Notes under the pieces: model-generated
Told to the model about the DNA's origin: nothing
Databases searched by the model: none
Seen by the model: only the letters and a program-made list of their open reading frames with translations
Shown here: positions 1-9,160 of the stretch, one piece after another
Numbering within the stretch: the first letter of the stretch is position 1
Layout: each line of letters begins with the position of its first letter
Source: Selenomonadaceae bacterium
GTDB lineage: Bacteria > Bacillota > Negativicutes > Selenomonadales > Selenomonadaceae
Reading direction: 5' to 3'
DNA: 56,126 nt
Assembly (NCBI GenBank): GCA_022786545.1
Contig: JALFXV010000036.1
Coordinates: 1-56,126 of the forward strand
Program-made: the position numbers and the translations under genes

Positions 1-594
1 CCCCAGTTTATTAAGAAGATTATTCGGACTGATATGCACCATGAAGGACAATGCTTTCTGGCAATAATCATATCTTAGCTGCTCATTTGAAAAATATGCA
101 AAAGCCGTATTCAGGGCAGGTACCTGCCAATCCAGTTCCTGCACCCATTTCTGCCAAGAAGAACCTTCTTTAAAAGCAAAAAAGTCCTTTTGAGGATAAA
201 CGTCATTATTAACCTTTTCATCATGTATGGTCACAACATCATAAGCATTATCAAAATCAGAAAAATTCAGTTGTTTCCACACAATGAAATCAAGGTCAAT
301 CACAGCACAGGGGGACTGATACATCCCTAATGCCACCAATTTACCAGCAGCCCAGAACGTATTTTCATCAATACCAACAGCTTGTAGTATATCAAGTCCC
401 AGCTTGATTTCATCCCAGACAAATCCTATCCCCAGCTTCTCAATGTACCCTTTACCGGCAACATCAGTGACCAAATCAATTTTTCCATTATATTTCCGCC
501 AGCTAAGAGCAGATAAAATCATGGTCATCAGCTCAAAATCCTGCAAGTTTTGAACTTGCCCGTCACGCATACGCAATGTATGAAATCCTTGCAT
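1..594 (-). CDS. DUF6734-like protein (3' end outside window)
   Basis: An open frame of 198 codons runs from an ATG at 594 to the left edge, so the C-terminus is missing. A G-rich ribosome site (GGGTGAG) lies about 10 bases upstream. The visible part contains a tryptophan-containing SALSW segment, then LVTDVAGKGYIEKLGI, FWAAGKLVALGMYQSPCAVI and DLDFIVWKQL. This order (Trp-rich start, TD..G, Wa..K...., acidic D.D.) fits the DUF6734 family as I remember it. These proteins have a glycosyltransferase-like look, with an acidic motif where a nucleotide-sugar enzyme would bind metal, but no reaction is established. It follows the Hsp70 operon in the same direction, separated by 85 bases that may hold a weak terminator, so it may or may not belong to that system. 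Confidence 0.6.
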   Translation of the reverse strand, partial: MQGFHTLRMRDGQVQNLQDFELMTMILSALSWRKYNGKIDLVTDVAGKGYIEKLGIGFVWDEIKLGLDILQAVGIDENTFWAAGKLVALGMYQSPCAVIDLDFIVWKQLNFSDFDNAYDVVTIHDEKVNNDVYPQKDFFAFKEGSSWQKWVQELDWQVPALNTAFAYFSNEQLRYDYCQKALSFMVHISPNNLLNKLG

Positions 595-620
595 ATCAAT
601 TTCTCACCCTAACATATTAC

Positions 621-640
621 AAAAAATCACTATTGGTGAT
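621..640 (-). terminator. Possible short terminator after the Hsp70 operon
   Basis: On the minus strand ATCAC and GTGAT (5-bp stem, 5-base loop) are followed directly by six T. The stem is short, so this is weak. It lies between the last operon gene (ends 680) and the DUF6734-like gene (starts 594). A TATAAT-like box around 650-660 could then start a separate transcript for the latter. Confidence 0.3.
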
Positions 641-679
641 AAAGCCACACATTATATAGCCCTCAAGAACATGCAATAA

Positions 680-1306
680 CTATATAAGAGATATGCCATA
701 ACCCAATAAACTATTACTTTGTGGAATATTTCTCGCATTTAACCTGCTTGGTAGAACAACATTTTCAAAATGAATCCCTGCTTCTAACATATCTTCACGA
801 TTGATAAAATCAATAACAATCTCAGGTATAAATCCGCAAATACCCGCATACCCGATATTTTGATACTCAGTGGGAATATGAAATTTCCTGCCACACAAAT
901 ATATCGCACGATAGCCCATGCCCAAAATTTCTTTTACATCATCATCTGTAAAAGCCACTCGTGCAGCAGAATTTATCCACCATTTACTTGACGTCATTTG
1001 CTTTAGAATAGCTTTCTTTGCATAGGTACGCCTTGTAAATGCAGGATTTTTGATACATATATCCCCATTATACATTATGCCCAAAATATTGCACACCTGT
1101 GACATGGCATCAGGAGCATTTATATCTACAGCTTTGACAGCCTTTGCCATCTCATCATACTCATGTGCTGATAGCCAGCGTTCCAAACGTCCATCTAAAT
1201 AGTATTCTATGAATTTTTCTGGGTCAAAATATTCTCTCAGATAGCTTAGACTGCGTACCTTCACGCCATAAGCCATTGTCAAGCTGAATTTAATTTTCTT
1301 TTGCAT
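680..1306 (-). CDS. Unknown protein with a 'dG.L.rWL' helical N-terminal domain
   Basis: This is the last gene of the 16-gene run, about 208 residues. I do not recognise a catalytic family. Residues about 15-75 carry VRSLSYLREYFDPEKF, DGRLERWL and a spaced acidic helix ending in LGI. This pattern (VRSL.EL...FD...F...dG.L.rWL...) recurs as an accessory domain in proteins of rumen and oral anaerobes, from memory. The C-terminal half has no motif I can name and no membrane segment. I chose the ATG at 1306, with GGGG 8 bases upstream. A GTG at 1312 overlapping the upstream stop as GTGA is the alternative. Either way the start is coupled to the previous gene, which ends at 1309. Confidence 0.6.
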   Translation of the reverse strand: MQKKIKFSLTMAYGVKVRSLSYLREYFDPEKFIEYYLDGRLERWLSAHEYDEMAKAVKAVDINAPDAMSQVCNILGIMYNGDICIKNPAFTRRTYAKKAILKQMTSSKWWINSAARVAFTDDDVKEILGMGYRAIYLCGRKFHIPTEYQNIGYAGICGFIPEIVIDFINREDMLEAGIHFENVVLPSRLNARNIPQSNSLLGYGISLI

Positions 1307-1308
1307 AT

Positions 1309-1953
1309 TCACTGCCCCGCAAAACTTGCTTTTTGTTGACGTATTAGCTCAATATCCTGCAAGGTTAATTCCCCATCGTCTGTAAACGCCAATGCCAGCA
1401 ATAGCCTAATTTCAAATTCAGATAAGCCATACAATTCCTCAGCTAATTTTTTTCTGAAGCCAGGTTCCGGTGAAAAACTTCCCTGCTCAAGACAAAATGC
1501 ACTAATTATGCTTTCAATATGGCATATATCTGGATTATTTAACTGTAAAACAGTTGTAAACGATAATAATTCTTCTGGTATAGTTACAACAGGTGCCAAA
1601 ACAATCACATTAAAATCACTATACCCATTGATACTGCCAGCAATTTTATCCGCCAGTGCTTTCAAAAGCATAACAATCTTCTTGTCTTGCAGCATCGCAT
1701 GGGCATTAATCATTAAAAAAATTTTCCCCTTCACCGCATTTCCGTCTGTCACTAAATTTAGAATACATTGCCACAAAGACTTTTCCATCCCATCATACTC
1801 ATCAGCAGTAGCGGCATCCCAAAGGATAAACTCTTTCTCCTTTAAAATGCCGCGTATAATTTTTTCTGCTTCCACACTTTGCGTAGATTTGACATATATG
1901 ATGGGAAGACCGGCATCAACATAGCGACGTAATGTTTCTTTGAATGTTTTCAA
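1309..1953 (-). CDS. Orphan Ycf46-type N-terminal domain (no AAA+ core)
   Basis: About 214 residues. The layout matches the N-terminal domain of Ycf46-family AAA+ proteins: an opening YVDAGLPIIYVKSTQSVEAE, a degenerate strand with GKIFLMINAHAML where a Walker B would be, then APVVTIPEELLSFTTVLQL, and a final helical part LYGLSEFEIRLLLALAFT running into IRQQKAS. In Ycf46 this is followed by an AAA+ ATPase core; here the protein simply ends. There is no Walker A, so it should not hydrolyse ATP by itself. It may be an adaptor for the tandem AAA+ protein of the same operon, whose N-terminal third has a similar character. There is no good ATG. I use TTG at 1953, with GGAAGG 9 bases upstream; TTG at 1962 is too close to that site. 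Confidence 0.6.
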   Translation of the reverse strand: MKTFKETLRRYVDAGLPIIYVKSTQSVEAEKIIRGILKEKEFILWDAATADEYDGMEKSLWQCILNLVTDGNAVKGKIFLMINAHAMLQDKKIVMLLKALADKIAGSINGYSDFNVIVLAPVVTIPEELLSFTTVLQLNNPDICHIESIISAFCLEQGSFSPEPGFRKKLAEELYGLSEFEIRLLLALAFTDDGELTLQDIELIRQQKASFAGQ

Positions 1954-1994
1954 GCGAACCAACCTTCCAACGCAACTACATAAAAATTTTATGT

Positions 1995-4900
1995 CTATGC
2001 CAATTCTATGTGCACTGCCCCAGGAATATTTTCCAAAGCTAAATGCTCCGCATCATTTGTCACAACATACTCAATGGCATGAGATGACACAGGGCGTACA
2101 TAAACCGTACTATCAGCCTCCGGGTTGTCAACATTGATTGTAATGCGCTTGGCAATTGTAGCGGAAGCTTCGTTAGTAGCAGCAATTGCTTCATCAGTAT
2201 ACAATAAATCAAAGGAAGCTGCACCAGCATCAATAAACTTCTGCCATTGACCAATCCTGCTATTGCGATCAAGAATTACGTTGAACTTGCGCTTTTTGCG
2301 CCTGCCAACATAAAAGCCAAACGGCAATACTTCACCACCATTAGTCATATCAACAACTTTCACATCTGCACCATCACGGCAGCGCAGCAACCCATAGGCC
2401 ACACCGGTTTTTCCCGTAGGCTTCCATACAATATCAGAATTTTCCTGTATGTTCTTTCGTGCCATAACTTCCTGTGCCGCTTCCGTACCCAACGGAGGAT
2501 AAAGCTCAAATTCCAGTCGGGCACAGCTTTTGCTATCCTGCTGGATATTCAAAATCTGCCAGGCCTTGCCGTCTTCCTTTACATATTCATCAAACAAATC
2601 CTTGAGCAAATCTGATTTCGAGGCATTACCTGCCAAAAAGACAGCTATCTTGCTTACCTGATTTAAAGGCACAATGTTATTTTTATCCATCATATCACGC
2701 CTGCTGTTCTTTTCAAATGCCTCGCGCATAGCATTAAAGAAGTTATCTACACCATCTGCTATTCTCTTGCGCAGCAGCTCCCGCAAAGGTATCATATCAA
2801 CAACATTTACCTTTGCAGACTCTGAATCATCACCTTTATTTTCCACTACTGATTCCCTATCTATTAAAACAGCCAATTCTACTTTTGTTAACAAACTACC
2901 ATTTTCTTGGAAAAGATCTACCTGTAAAGAATTGCTCTTGCGCATATTATTAACTATTTCTGACTCAGGCTGTTCTAACACAGGACGCAATTTCTCCATA
3001 AGATTATGCATATTTAACATTGCTTCCTGAGAATTGCGAATAATACTCTCACTGCCCAGGAAGTAAGCATTTTCACTGCCCCAATAAAATGGAATACGAC
3101 TACCTTGGGACTCATTATCCTTACCCGGATGCAGCAGTTTCTCCAAATTTGCCTTGAACACTTCAAAGGCCATCATTCGCAAAAGATTTTCACCACCAAG
3201 GGTTTTATCGCCATGCGCTCCAAAATGTGTAAGTACATAGTCGAAACGATCATCTTCCGATTCTCTAAACACACCATAATCAAAATCAGAAGTGCCTCCG
3301 CCGAAATCAAAGACAGCATAATACATTTCCGTTTCATCGCTGCTGTCACCAAGTATATCATAACCTTCCAAGGCTGAGATAGCATAGGCAGCCGGTTCGG
3401 AACTGCCCTCCAGCACCTTGAACTGCTTCATAGTATTCTCATCTGCTAAAAGTGCTGTTGGCAATGATTTTTTTAATCCAGCCGCAAAACTTTCCAGCAT
3501 TTTTTTGCGTATAGAAAATTCATAAGTAACAGGAAACGACAGAATGTACTTCATAAAAATATGCTTTTCCTGAATCATGTTATTAATATAGCTACCCAGA
3601 TAATAAGCATATATCTCCAACGGATCTACATCATCCTCTGTCAATGACTCAAAGGATTTTAGATTTATTTCCAAACCGTCATTATCATGCAATTTTATAG
3701 CATATCCATTATCACCGCACCACTGTTTTATATTGGTAAAAAAGGTGCCATACCGATTGCTTGTCTCACTCTGCTGTAAATCACTCATAGCCGTATGAGA
3801 TACAACCAAATCATTCCAGCTGGTACGCGGCCTACCCGCTCTAGCCTGATATGCTTCCCTAAAAGAATTTAAATGCAAAAATTCCATAATAGTAGGATTT
3901 TCATAATTATCCTTTTTATAGCCATTAGCATAATTACCGTTACCTACCTGCAGCGGAAGAATATTGCCATATTCGTCTTCGTATGCTACCACAGTACTCC
4001 TGGTGCCAAAATCTATAGCAATAATGCCTGACTGATTAACATCTAAAATCGGATTGCGTGCCACCAAGCCTTCAGACAGTTTTACTTTGGTGGTGTCCTG
4101 CTCACCATTTTTGTTAGCCCAATCCCACAATTCCCAGTGGCCGCGATTTCTGTCCAGGAGCATTTGGGCATCATATTTGTCCAGCATTACACGGTTATAA
4201 TCCCACGCCAGCAGCTCATTCTTGAAATATTCCTCGACAGATGCACTAGCCACAATTTCCTGGCTTGCTTCTCCGGATTTGTTTTTGGTTTCCTGAGGCG
4301 TCTCAGCAGTATCTTTCTTAGCTGGAAGCTCTACTACTGGCAATAACCCTGGAAAGAAATCAAAGCTCTTGCCCTGCTCAACCTCTCTTAATACTTTTTT
4401 TACATCAAGAGAAAATTTATTATTGCCTACTAATAAGTAGCTTTTAAAGTTTTTACAAAAGGTTTCTACTCCCAAGAACCTGCTTGTATCAGAAAGCAAT
4501 GCTGGTTTGAGTCCCAAAGACATCCAATGAAATAGAGCCTTTGCTGGCGTAATAAAACGAGGTTTGTGTCCCAAAAAGGAGGAAACTATATTCACGAAGT
4601 TTTGTTCATCTAAACGATATATTGGAATAAGCCACGCTACAGCGTTACTACTACCCCATGAATAAAAATTAATACCCTTATATAATACCCCATATTCGCT
4701 ACCCTCCCTATATACAACAGCACTTTTAGCAGCACCTCTAACATTAATAAGGCCAGTTTTGTTGACAAAAGGATTCGTATTTTGCCAAAAACATTTTTGC
4801 GCCTCATCCTTAGTTGGCAAATCACCATCAAAACCTGCAAAAGAAAGATTATTACGCAACAATGATTTAATACTGCTTCGGCAGGACACATTGTTGCACA

Positions 4901-5276
4901 CAAAAGTCTTTAAATCTGGTACTAAACATGCAATATCATGCACATAATATACATTTTCCTTATTCGGTGTCTGTAAAAGCAGCCATTCTTTTCTTTGAAA
5001 AATATCATTGTAATAGGAACAAAGTTTCCCTGACTCGCTTTCTATAAATTCATTGGCCTCTTGAATTAGTTTCTGCACATCACTAATATCGCTACCAGTA
5101 TTCACGTTGCTTTTATTAACGGAAATAGTTTTTTTATTTGAAGCAGCAGATTTAGCCGTTCTATTCGCAGCAACATTCTGTCCGCTTTTTTTCGCCCTTT
5201 GGTCAATCTCCTGCTGCCACTTTTGCAATACGTTATTTTCGATTTCTATCTCATTAACCAAACGTGTTGTTTCCAT
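1995..5276 (-). CDS. Hsp70-like ATPase (paralogue 4)
   Basis: About 1093 residues, roughly 1.7 times DnaK. A 400-residue extension precedes the nucleotide-binding domain. It includes a low-complexity stretch at 30-70 and a VPDLKTFVCN...FAGFDGDLP segment shared with the next gene upstream. NRGHWELW leads into the NBD. Phosphate-1 is IIAIDFGTRSTVVAY near residue 425, phosphate-2 is AVFDFGGGTSDFDYG near 670, and the adenosine motif is AVFLAGNASKS. The NBD ends at GKTGVAYGLL and is followed by a 130-residue tail (FYVGRRKKRKF, DLLYTDEAIA, VYVRPVSS) in place of a canonical substrate-binding domain. I chose ATG 5276, which has GGTGGAG upstream, over ATG 5294, which has no ribosome site. It starts about 20 bases after its sister Hsp70 gene, which suggests tandem duplication. 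Confidence 0.9.
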   Translation of the reverse strand: METTRLVNEIEIENNVLQKWQQEIDQRAKKSGQNVAANRTAKSAASNKKTISVNKSNVNTGSDISDVQKLIQEANEFIESESGKLCSYYNDIFQRKEWLLLQTPNKENVYYVHDIACLVPDLKTFVCNNVSCRSSIKSLLRNNLSFAGFDGDLPTKDEAQKCFWQNTNPFVNKTGLINVRGAAKSAVVYREGSEYGVLYKGINFYSWGSSNAVAWLIPIYRLDEQNFVNIVSSFLGHKPRFITPAKALFHWMSLGLKPALLSDTSRFLGVETFCKNFKSYLLVGNNKFSLDVKKVLREVEQGKSFDFFPGLLPVVELPAKKDTAETPQETKNKSGEASQEIVASASVEEYFKNELLAWDYNRVMLDKYDAQMLLDRNRGHWELWDWANKNGEQDTTKVKLSEGLVARNPILDVNQSGIIAIDFGTRSTVVAYEDEYGNILPLQVGNGNYANGYKKDNYENPTIMEFLHLNSFREAYQARAGRPRTSWNDLVVSHTAMSDLQQSETSNRYGTFFTNIKQWCGDNGYAIKLHDNDGLEINLKSFESLTEDDVDPLEIYAYYLGSYINNMIQEKHIFMKYILSFPVTYEFSIRKKMLESFAAGLKKSLPTALLADENTMKQFKVLEGSSEPAAYAISALEGYDILGDSSDETEMYYAVFDFGGGTSDFDYGVFRESEDDRFDYVLTHFGAHGDKTLGGENLLRMMAFEVFKANLEKLLHPGKDNESQGSRIPFYWGSENAYFLGSESIIRNSQEAMLNMHNLMEKLRPVLEQPESEIVNNMRKSNSLQVDLFQENGSLLTKVELAVLIDRESVVENKGDDSESAKVNVVDMIPLRELLRKRIADGVDNFFNAMREAFEKNSRRDMMDKNNIVPLNQVSKIAVFLAGNASKSDLLKDLFDEYVKEDGKAWQILNIQQDSKSCARLEFELYPPLGTEAAQEVMARKNIQENSDIVWKPTGKTGVAYGLLRCRDGADVKVVDMTNGGEVLPFGFYVGRRKKRKFNVILDRNSRIGQWQKFIDAGAASFDLLYTDEAIAATNEASATIAKRITINVDNPEADSTVYVRPVSSHAIEYVVTNDAEHLALENIPGAVHIELA

Positions 5277-5297
5277 ATTTTCTCCACCTTTCATATA

Positions 5298-8200
5298 TTA
5301 CTGCAACACTACGCGTATACCAGAAATACTTCCCCTTGGCTGTTCATAGTTGTCCTTATCAAGCACAGCATATTCAATACAATTATTGCCAGCTGGCCTC
5401 ACATATACAGCAGCCTTTGTATCAGGCGCAGTGATTTGCAAAGAAATTCTTTTTGCCATAGCTGCCTGCATATCATGGGAAGCAGCAATAGCACAATCTG
5501 TATAAAGCAAATCAAAAGTAGCTTCATCAGCATCAATAAAGTGCATCCAGCGGCCTTTATCCATACCTGGTTCTAAGACAGGCACAAACTTGCCTCGTTT
5601 TCTGCGCCCTACATAATATTGGAAGGCTGCTTCTCTTTCAGATACCTGCTTATCCAGCTCTACGATTTTTACATTTCCTCCTGCACGGCATTTTAAAAGG
5701 CCGCAAGCAACGCCAGTCTTAGCTGTAATATGCTGTGATATTTCTGGTGTACTATTTTGCATTTCATTTGCTTCTGATGTGCCCAGCGGCGGATAAAGAA
5801 TAAAATTGCAGGCATTGCCAGCACTTATATCCAGCAGTTCTTCTGCCCTGCCTCCAGGTTCCAGATAGGCCTGAAACAAGCTTTGTACAATCTTCGAACG
5901 TGACGAATTGCCACCTAAAAAAATAGCAAACTCTGTCTCTTTAAGTTTACTTAAAGGAACAATGCCATTTTCAGACGTAATACGTCCATGCCGCTTAAAT
6001 GCTTTATACATGGACATAAAAAAGTTATCAATTCCCTGCTTAATACGATTAGTTAAAAATGCTTGCAAATCAAGGCCATTGCTATTCAGGGACAACTTGA
6101 CATTCTGTATGACACTGCCATCTTCTCCGAACAGGCTCAAAGTCACAGAATTTTTTTCCAGCAGTAACTTTGCATCTGCGGAATCTGGCTGTTCCCATAA
6201 CGGGCGCAAGGCTTCCGCTAAAATAGTCATATTCATAGCCGCTTCTTTGGAATTACGTATAAAGGCTTCACTGCCAACAAAATCAGTTTTCTCATCTGCC
6301 CAGAAAAATGGAATTATGCACTCATTTCCTGCTGAAGAAACATACAGCTTATCTGTGTTGGCTCGAAAAACGTTAAATGCCATCGATGCCAGTAATTTTT
6401 CTCCCCCTAGCATAGCATCTCCTGCAGCACCAAAACTAGTGATTACATAGTCATATCTAGCTCCATCCTTTTCTGTTGCCATACTATATCTGCCAAAATC
6501 AAAATCAGTGGTTCCTCCACCAAAATCAAAAACACCATAATATAGTTCTTCATCAAGCAAAAGGCCATAATTCTCCAGTGCAGAAACAGCATAAGCAGTT
6601 GCTTCCGAACATCCTTCCACCACCTTAAAATCACGCATGGCAGACTCATTTTTTAACAAGGCTGTCGGCAGGGATTTCTTCAATCCTCTAGCAAAACTTT
6701 TACATATCTTTTCTTTTATATCAGCTGCGAAGGTTACTGGAAACGACAAAAGATATTTCAAAAAAATATGTTCAGGCTGCAGCATATTATTAATAAAGCT
6801 GCCCACATAATATGCGTATATTTCCAAGGGATCAAAATCATGATCGGTCAGTTCATCAAAAGGAGCAAGGCTTACTTCCATGCCATCCTGATCACACAAA
6901 AGCAGGCTGGATTTTTCACCACTGCACCATTGCTTTATGCCAGAAAGAAATGCTGATTGCCTCACCTTGCTATTCAGCTTGGACATATCTGTTAAAGCTT
7001 TATGGGATATGCAAACATCCTGCCAGCTTGTATCCGGGCGACCAGCCTTTTCATTATAGGCCTGCCAGAATCGCTCAAAATGAGCAATTTCGATAATAGT
7101 GGGATTTTCATATACATTATAGCTTTTATCAGGACGATAACTGCCATCACCAATTCGCAAAAGTATCGCCTCGCCGTGCTCATTTTCAAAAGCAGCTACC
7201 GTACTTTTTGTGCCAAAATCAATGCCGACAATACCGGCCCTGTTTATATCAATCTCAGGGTTTCTTGCGATCAAAGGGATTGGCAAATCCAAGTTAACAG
7301 CATCATTGTTTTTTTCCTGGCTATGCCATAAATCCCAATGCCCCCTATTGGCATCCGTTAACATCTTTTTATCATATTTGGTCAGGCCAATTCGCCGTTG
7401 GTCGCAGGCAGCCAGCTGTTCCTGCAGAGCTTCCATATCATCAGCAGACAAGGAAACTGCCGTAACAGCCTCATTATCATCAGCAGCTTCAACAAAGGAA
7501 ACGTTCCTTCCTGACTTCATCACCTTTTCCAATTTCTCCCTGTTTATTTTTAAACAATCTTGCTCTTTTATTATGTAGGGATACATTTCCTGCCAGATAT
7601 TAGCAATTGTTTCAAATGTTGACTGCATATCAGGCTGGGAAGCATAAACAGACTGAGCAGGTTTAAGTCCATTACCTAACCAGATTATAAGCGCGTCTGC
7701 TGCTGATAAACGCAATTCTTTATCTTGTATATCGAAAGTATACACTGGCAAAAGAGCTGTATCCCATGAGGAAAAACCACCCATATTGGAAATATCGTAC
7801 CTATTATTGGTCATGTAATATGCAGCATATTTTCCAGTGGAGTATCTGACTGCCACCGCATCAAATTTTTCTTTACCAACACAAAGCCTGAAATTTTTCT
7901 TATCCCTAAAGTATGGTGTTTCTGCATTAAAGCATTCTTGCGCCTCAAGGAGAGAAGGAAGACAGCCTTTAAACCCAGCAAAATCATAGTTCAAAGACTT
8001 TAATTCATTAGACATCTGATAACATGAATTATGGACTTTGCATTTATATGTATCTAAATCGGGCACTACGCCCTTAATAGCAGGAACATAATATACACTA
8101 ATATTCTGATTATCATAGCGTGTCATGGGAATCCACTGCTGCTCTGCCAATGGTATTTTAAAATAATCGCATAATTTTTGCAGTTTTGCTTCCCAGTCAG

Positions 8201-8300
8201 CAATACTAGTTTCATGCCTTGAGACAACTGAAACATGCTGCAACAAATCCAGTTGAGATATTGGCATAGATAATGTAGTTATCTTTTTTGTATACTTCAT
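5298..8300 (-). CDS. Hsp70-like ATPase (paralogue 3)
   Basis: 1000 residues, the same architecture as its neighbour downstream. N-terminal extension to about residue 350 with VVPDLDTYKC and FAGFKGCLP, then NRGHWDLW at about 319-326. Phosphate-1 is GIDFGTKSTVAAF near 359, phosphate-2 is GVFDFGGGTTDFDFG near 589, and the adenosine motif is FAIFLGGNSSRSK near 790. The end of the NBD is KTGVACGLL, followed by the shared tail (YYVGRRKRGKF, DLLYTDCAIA, VYVRPAG). All ATP-contacting motifs are intact, so it should bind and hydrolyse ATP. A clear AGGAG lies 9 bases before the ATG. It directly follows a GrpE-like gene (68-base gap), consistent with a chaperone/exchange-factor pair. Confidence 0.9.
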   Translation of the reverse strand: MKYTKKITTLSMPISQLDLLQHVSVVSRHETSIADWEAKLQKLCDYFKIPLAEQQWIPMTRYDNQNISVYYVPAIKGVVPDLDTYKCKVHNSCYQMSNELKSLNYDFAGFKGCLPSLLEAQECFNAETPYFRDKKNFRLCVGKEKFDAVAVRYSTGKYAAYYMTNNRYDISNMGGFSSWDTALLPVYTFDIQDKELRLSAADALIIWLGNGLKPAQSVYASQPDMQSTFETIANIWQEMYPYIIKEQDCLKINREKLEKVMKSGRNVSFVEAADDNEAVTAVSLSADDMEALQEQLAACDQRRIGLTKYDKKMLTDANRGHWDLWHSQEKNNDAVNLDLPIPLIARNPEIDINRAGIVGIDFGTKSTVAAFENEHGEAILLRIGDGSYRPDKSYNVYENPTIIEIAHFERFWQAYNEKAGRPDTSWQDVCISHKALTDMSKLNSKVRQSAFLSGIKQWCSGEKSSLLLCDQDGMEVSLAPFDELTDHDFDPLEIYAYYVGSFINNMLQPEHIFLKYLLSFPVTFAADIKEKICKSFARGLKKSLPTALLKNESAMRDFKVVEGCSEATAYAVSALENYGLLLDEELYYGVFDFGGGTTDFDFGRYSMATEKDGARYDYVITSFGAAGDAMLGGEKLLASMAFNVFRANTDKLYVSSAGNECIIPFFWADEKTDFVGSEAFIRNSKEAAMNMTILAEALRPLWEQPDSADAKLLLEKNSVTLSLFGEDGSVIQNVKLSLNSNGLDLQAFLTNRIKQGIDNFFMSMYKAFKRHGRITSENGIVPLSKLKETEFAIFLGGNSSRSKIVQSLFQAYLEPGGRAEELLDISAGNACNFILYPPLGTSEANEMQNSTPEISQHITAKTGVACGLLKCRAGGNVKIVELDKQVSEREAAFQYYVGRRKRGKFVPVLEPGMDKGRWMHFIDADEATFDLLYTDCAIAASHDMQAAMAKRISLQITAPDTKAAVYVRPAGNNCIEYAVLDKDNYEQPRGSISGIRVVLQ

Positions 8301-8368
8301 ATTAATTTGCTCCTATGCATATATGGCCATATCCAGCCATCAAATTGCACAAATAAACGCTTTGTAAA

Positions 8369-9160
8369 TTACGTTAATTGTACCAAACTACGTTTGATTA
8401 CATTACCGTTTAGCCTATGCTTATAACCAGCCAGGAAAATATTCTCAACATAGCCTATTTTAGCTCCTGAAAGACATGGCAGCATCAAATCTTCATCATA
8501 ATTACTGCCAGGTAAAATTTCCAAACGCAGATAGGCAGGCTCCCTGCCACCTTGGTTAAATAGGTCAAAGCACAAATCAAAAAGTTTTCGTAAAGCATCA
8601 ATCTGCTTGCCATTGAAACGGTCATTATTAATTGCCCTGCATATATACTCCCAAAAATCATGCAGATGATCTTCCTGCAAAGCACCACTCAAAAGCCCCA
8701 GTCTGTCCTGCCCGTTGCCCAGAATACCGCACAAAGACTCATGTACTTCTGCCCCCAAACTGCTATACACTCTGAATGCTTCTTCCAGAATACCGTAATT
8801 ATCAGTGTATTTCTGCAACGCTGCTGATTGCTTAGCGAACTCCGCAGATAATTTTTGCCGTTTTTGATCTGTTTTTTCAGCTTGCTCCTGACACTGTTTT
8901 AGGTCGTTTTCTAACTTTAGAATTGTTTCCTGATACTTATCCAGCAATTTTTGTTGTTCTGCAAGCTTCATCTTCTTGCTTTTTATATCAGCTCTAAGGG
9001 TTGCAAGTTCCTCTTCAAAAGAAGATGAACGCTGCATGTTTTGGGTGATATATTGACCGAGATACTCCAAGAGACAGTCCTTCACTTTGGCTTTTAATAA
9101 ATCAGTATTATTTTCCAAGCCTTTCCTAAAAATAATATTGACAAGTTCGTTATCATCCAT
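8369..9160 (-). CDS. GrpE-like coiled-coil protein 2
   Basis: 263 residues. A long heptad-rich coiled coil spans about 45-125, then a helical region shared with the first GrpE-like protein of the operon, then a C-terminal block with YDEDLMLPCLSGAK and GYKHRLNGNVIKRSLVQL. That last block matches the end of the GrpE beta domain (FDP...D.....G.V..V...GY...R.IR.A.V.V) in spacing and character. GrpE is the nucleotide-exchange factor of DnaK, with a coiled-coil stalk and a beta wing that touches the NBD. I infer that this protein serves the Hsp70-like ATPases encoded immediately downstream. It overlaps the upstream GTPase gene by 8 bases, so the two are translationally linked. It is unlikely to be the housekeeping GrpE, since its stalk and middle region differ. 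Confidence 0.7.
   Translation of the reverse strand: MDDNELVNIIFRKGLENNTDLLKAKVKDCLLEYLGQYITQNMQRSSSFEEELATLRADIKSKKMKLAEQQKLLDKYQETILKLENDLKQCQEQAEKTDQKRQKLSAEFAKQSAALQKYTDNYGILEEAFRVYSSLGAEVHESLCGILGNGQDRLGLLSGALQEDHLHDFWEYICRAINNDRFNGKQIDALRKLFDLCFDLFNQGGREPAYLRLEILPGSNYDEDLMLPCLSGAKIGYVENIFLAGYKHRLNGNVIKRSLVQLT

Noticed and set aside
8301..8368. Internal promoter before Hsp70 paralogue 3
   Set aside because: The 68-base gap has no convincing -35/-10 pair.
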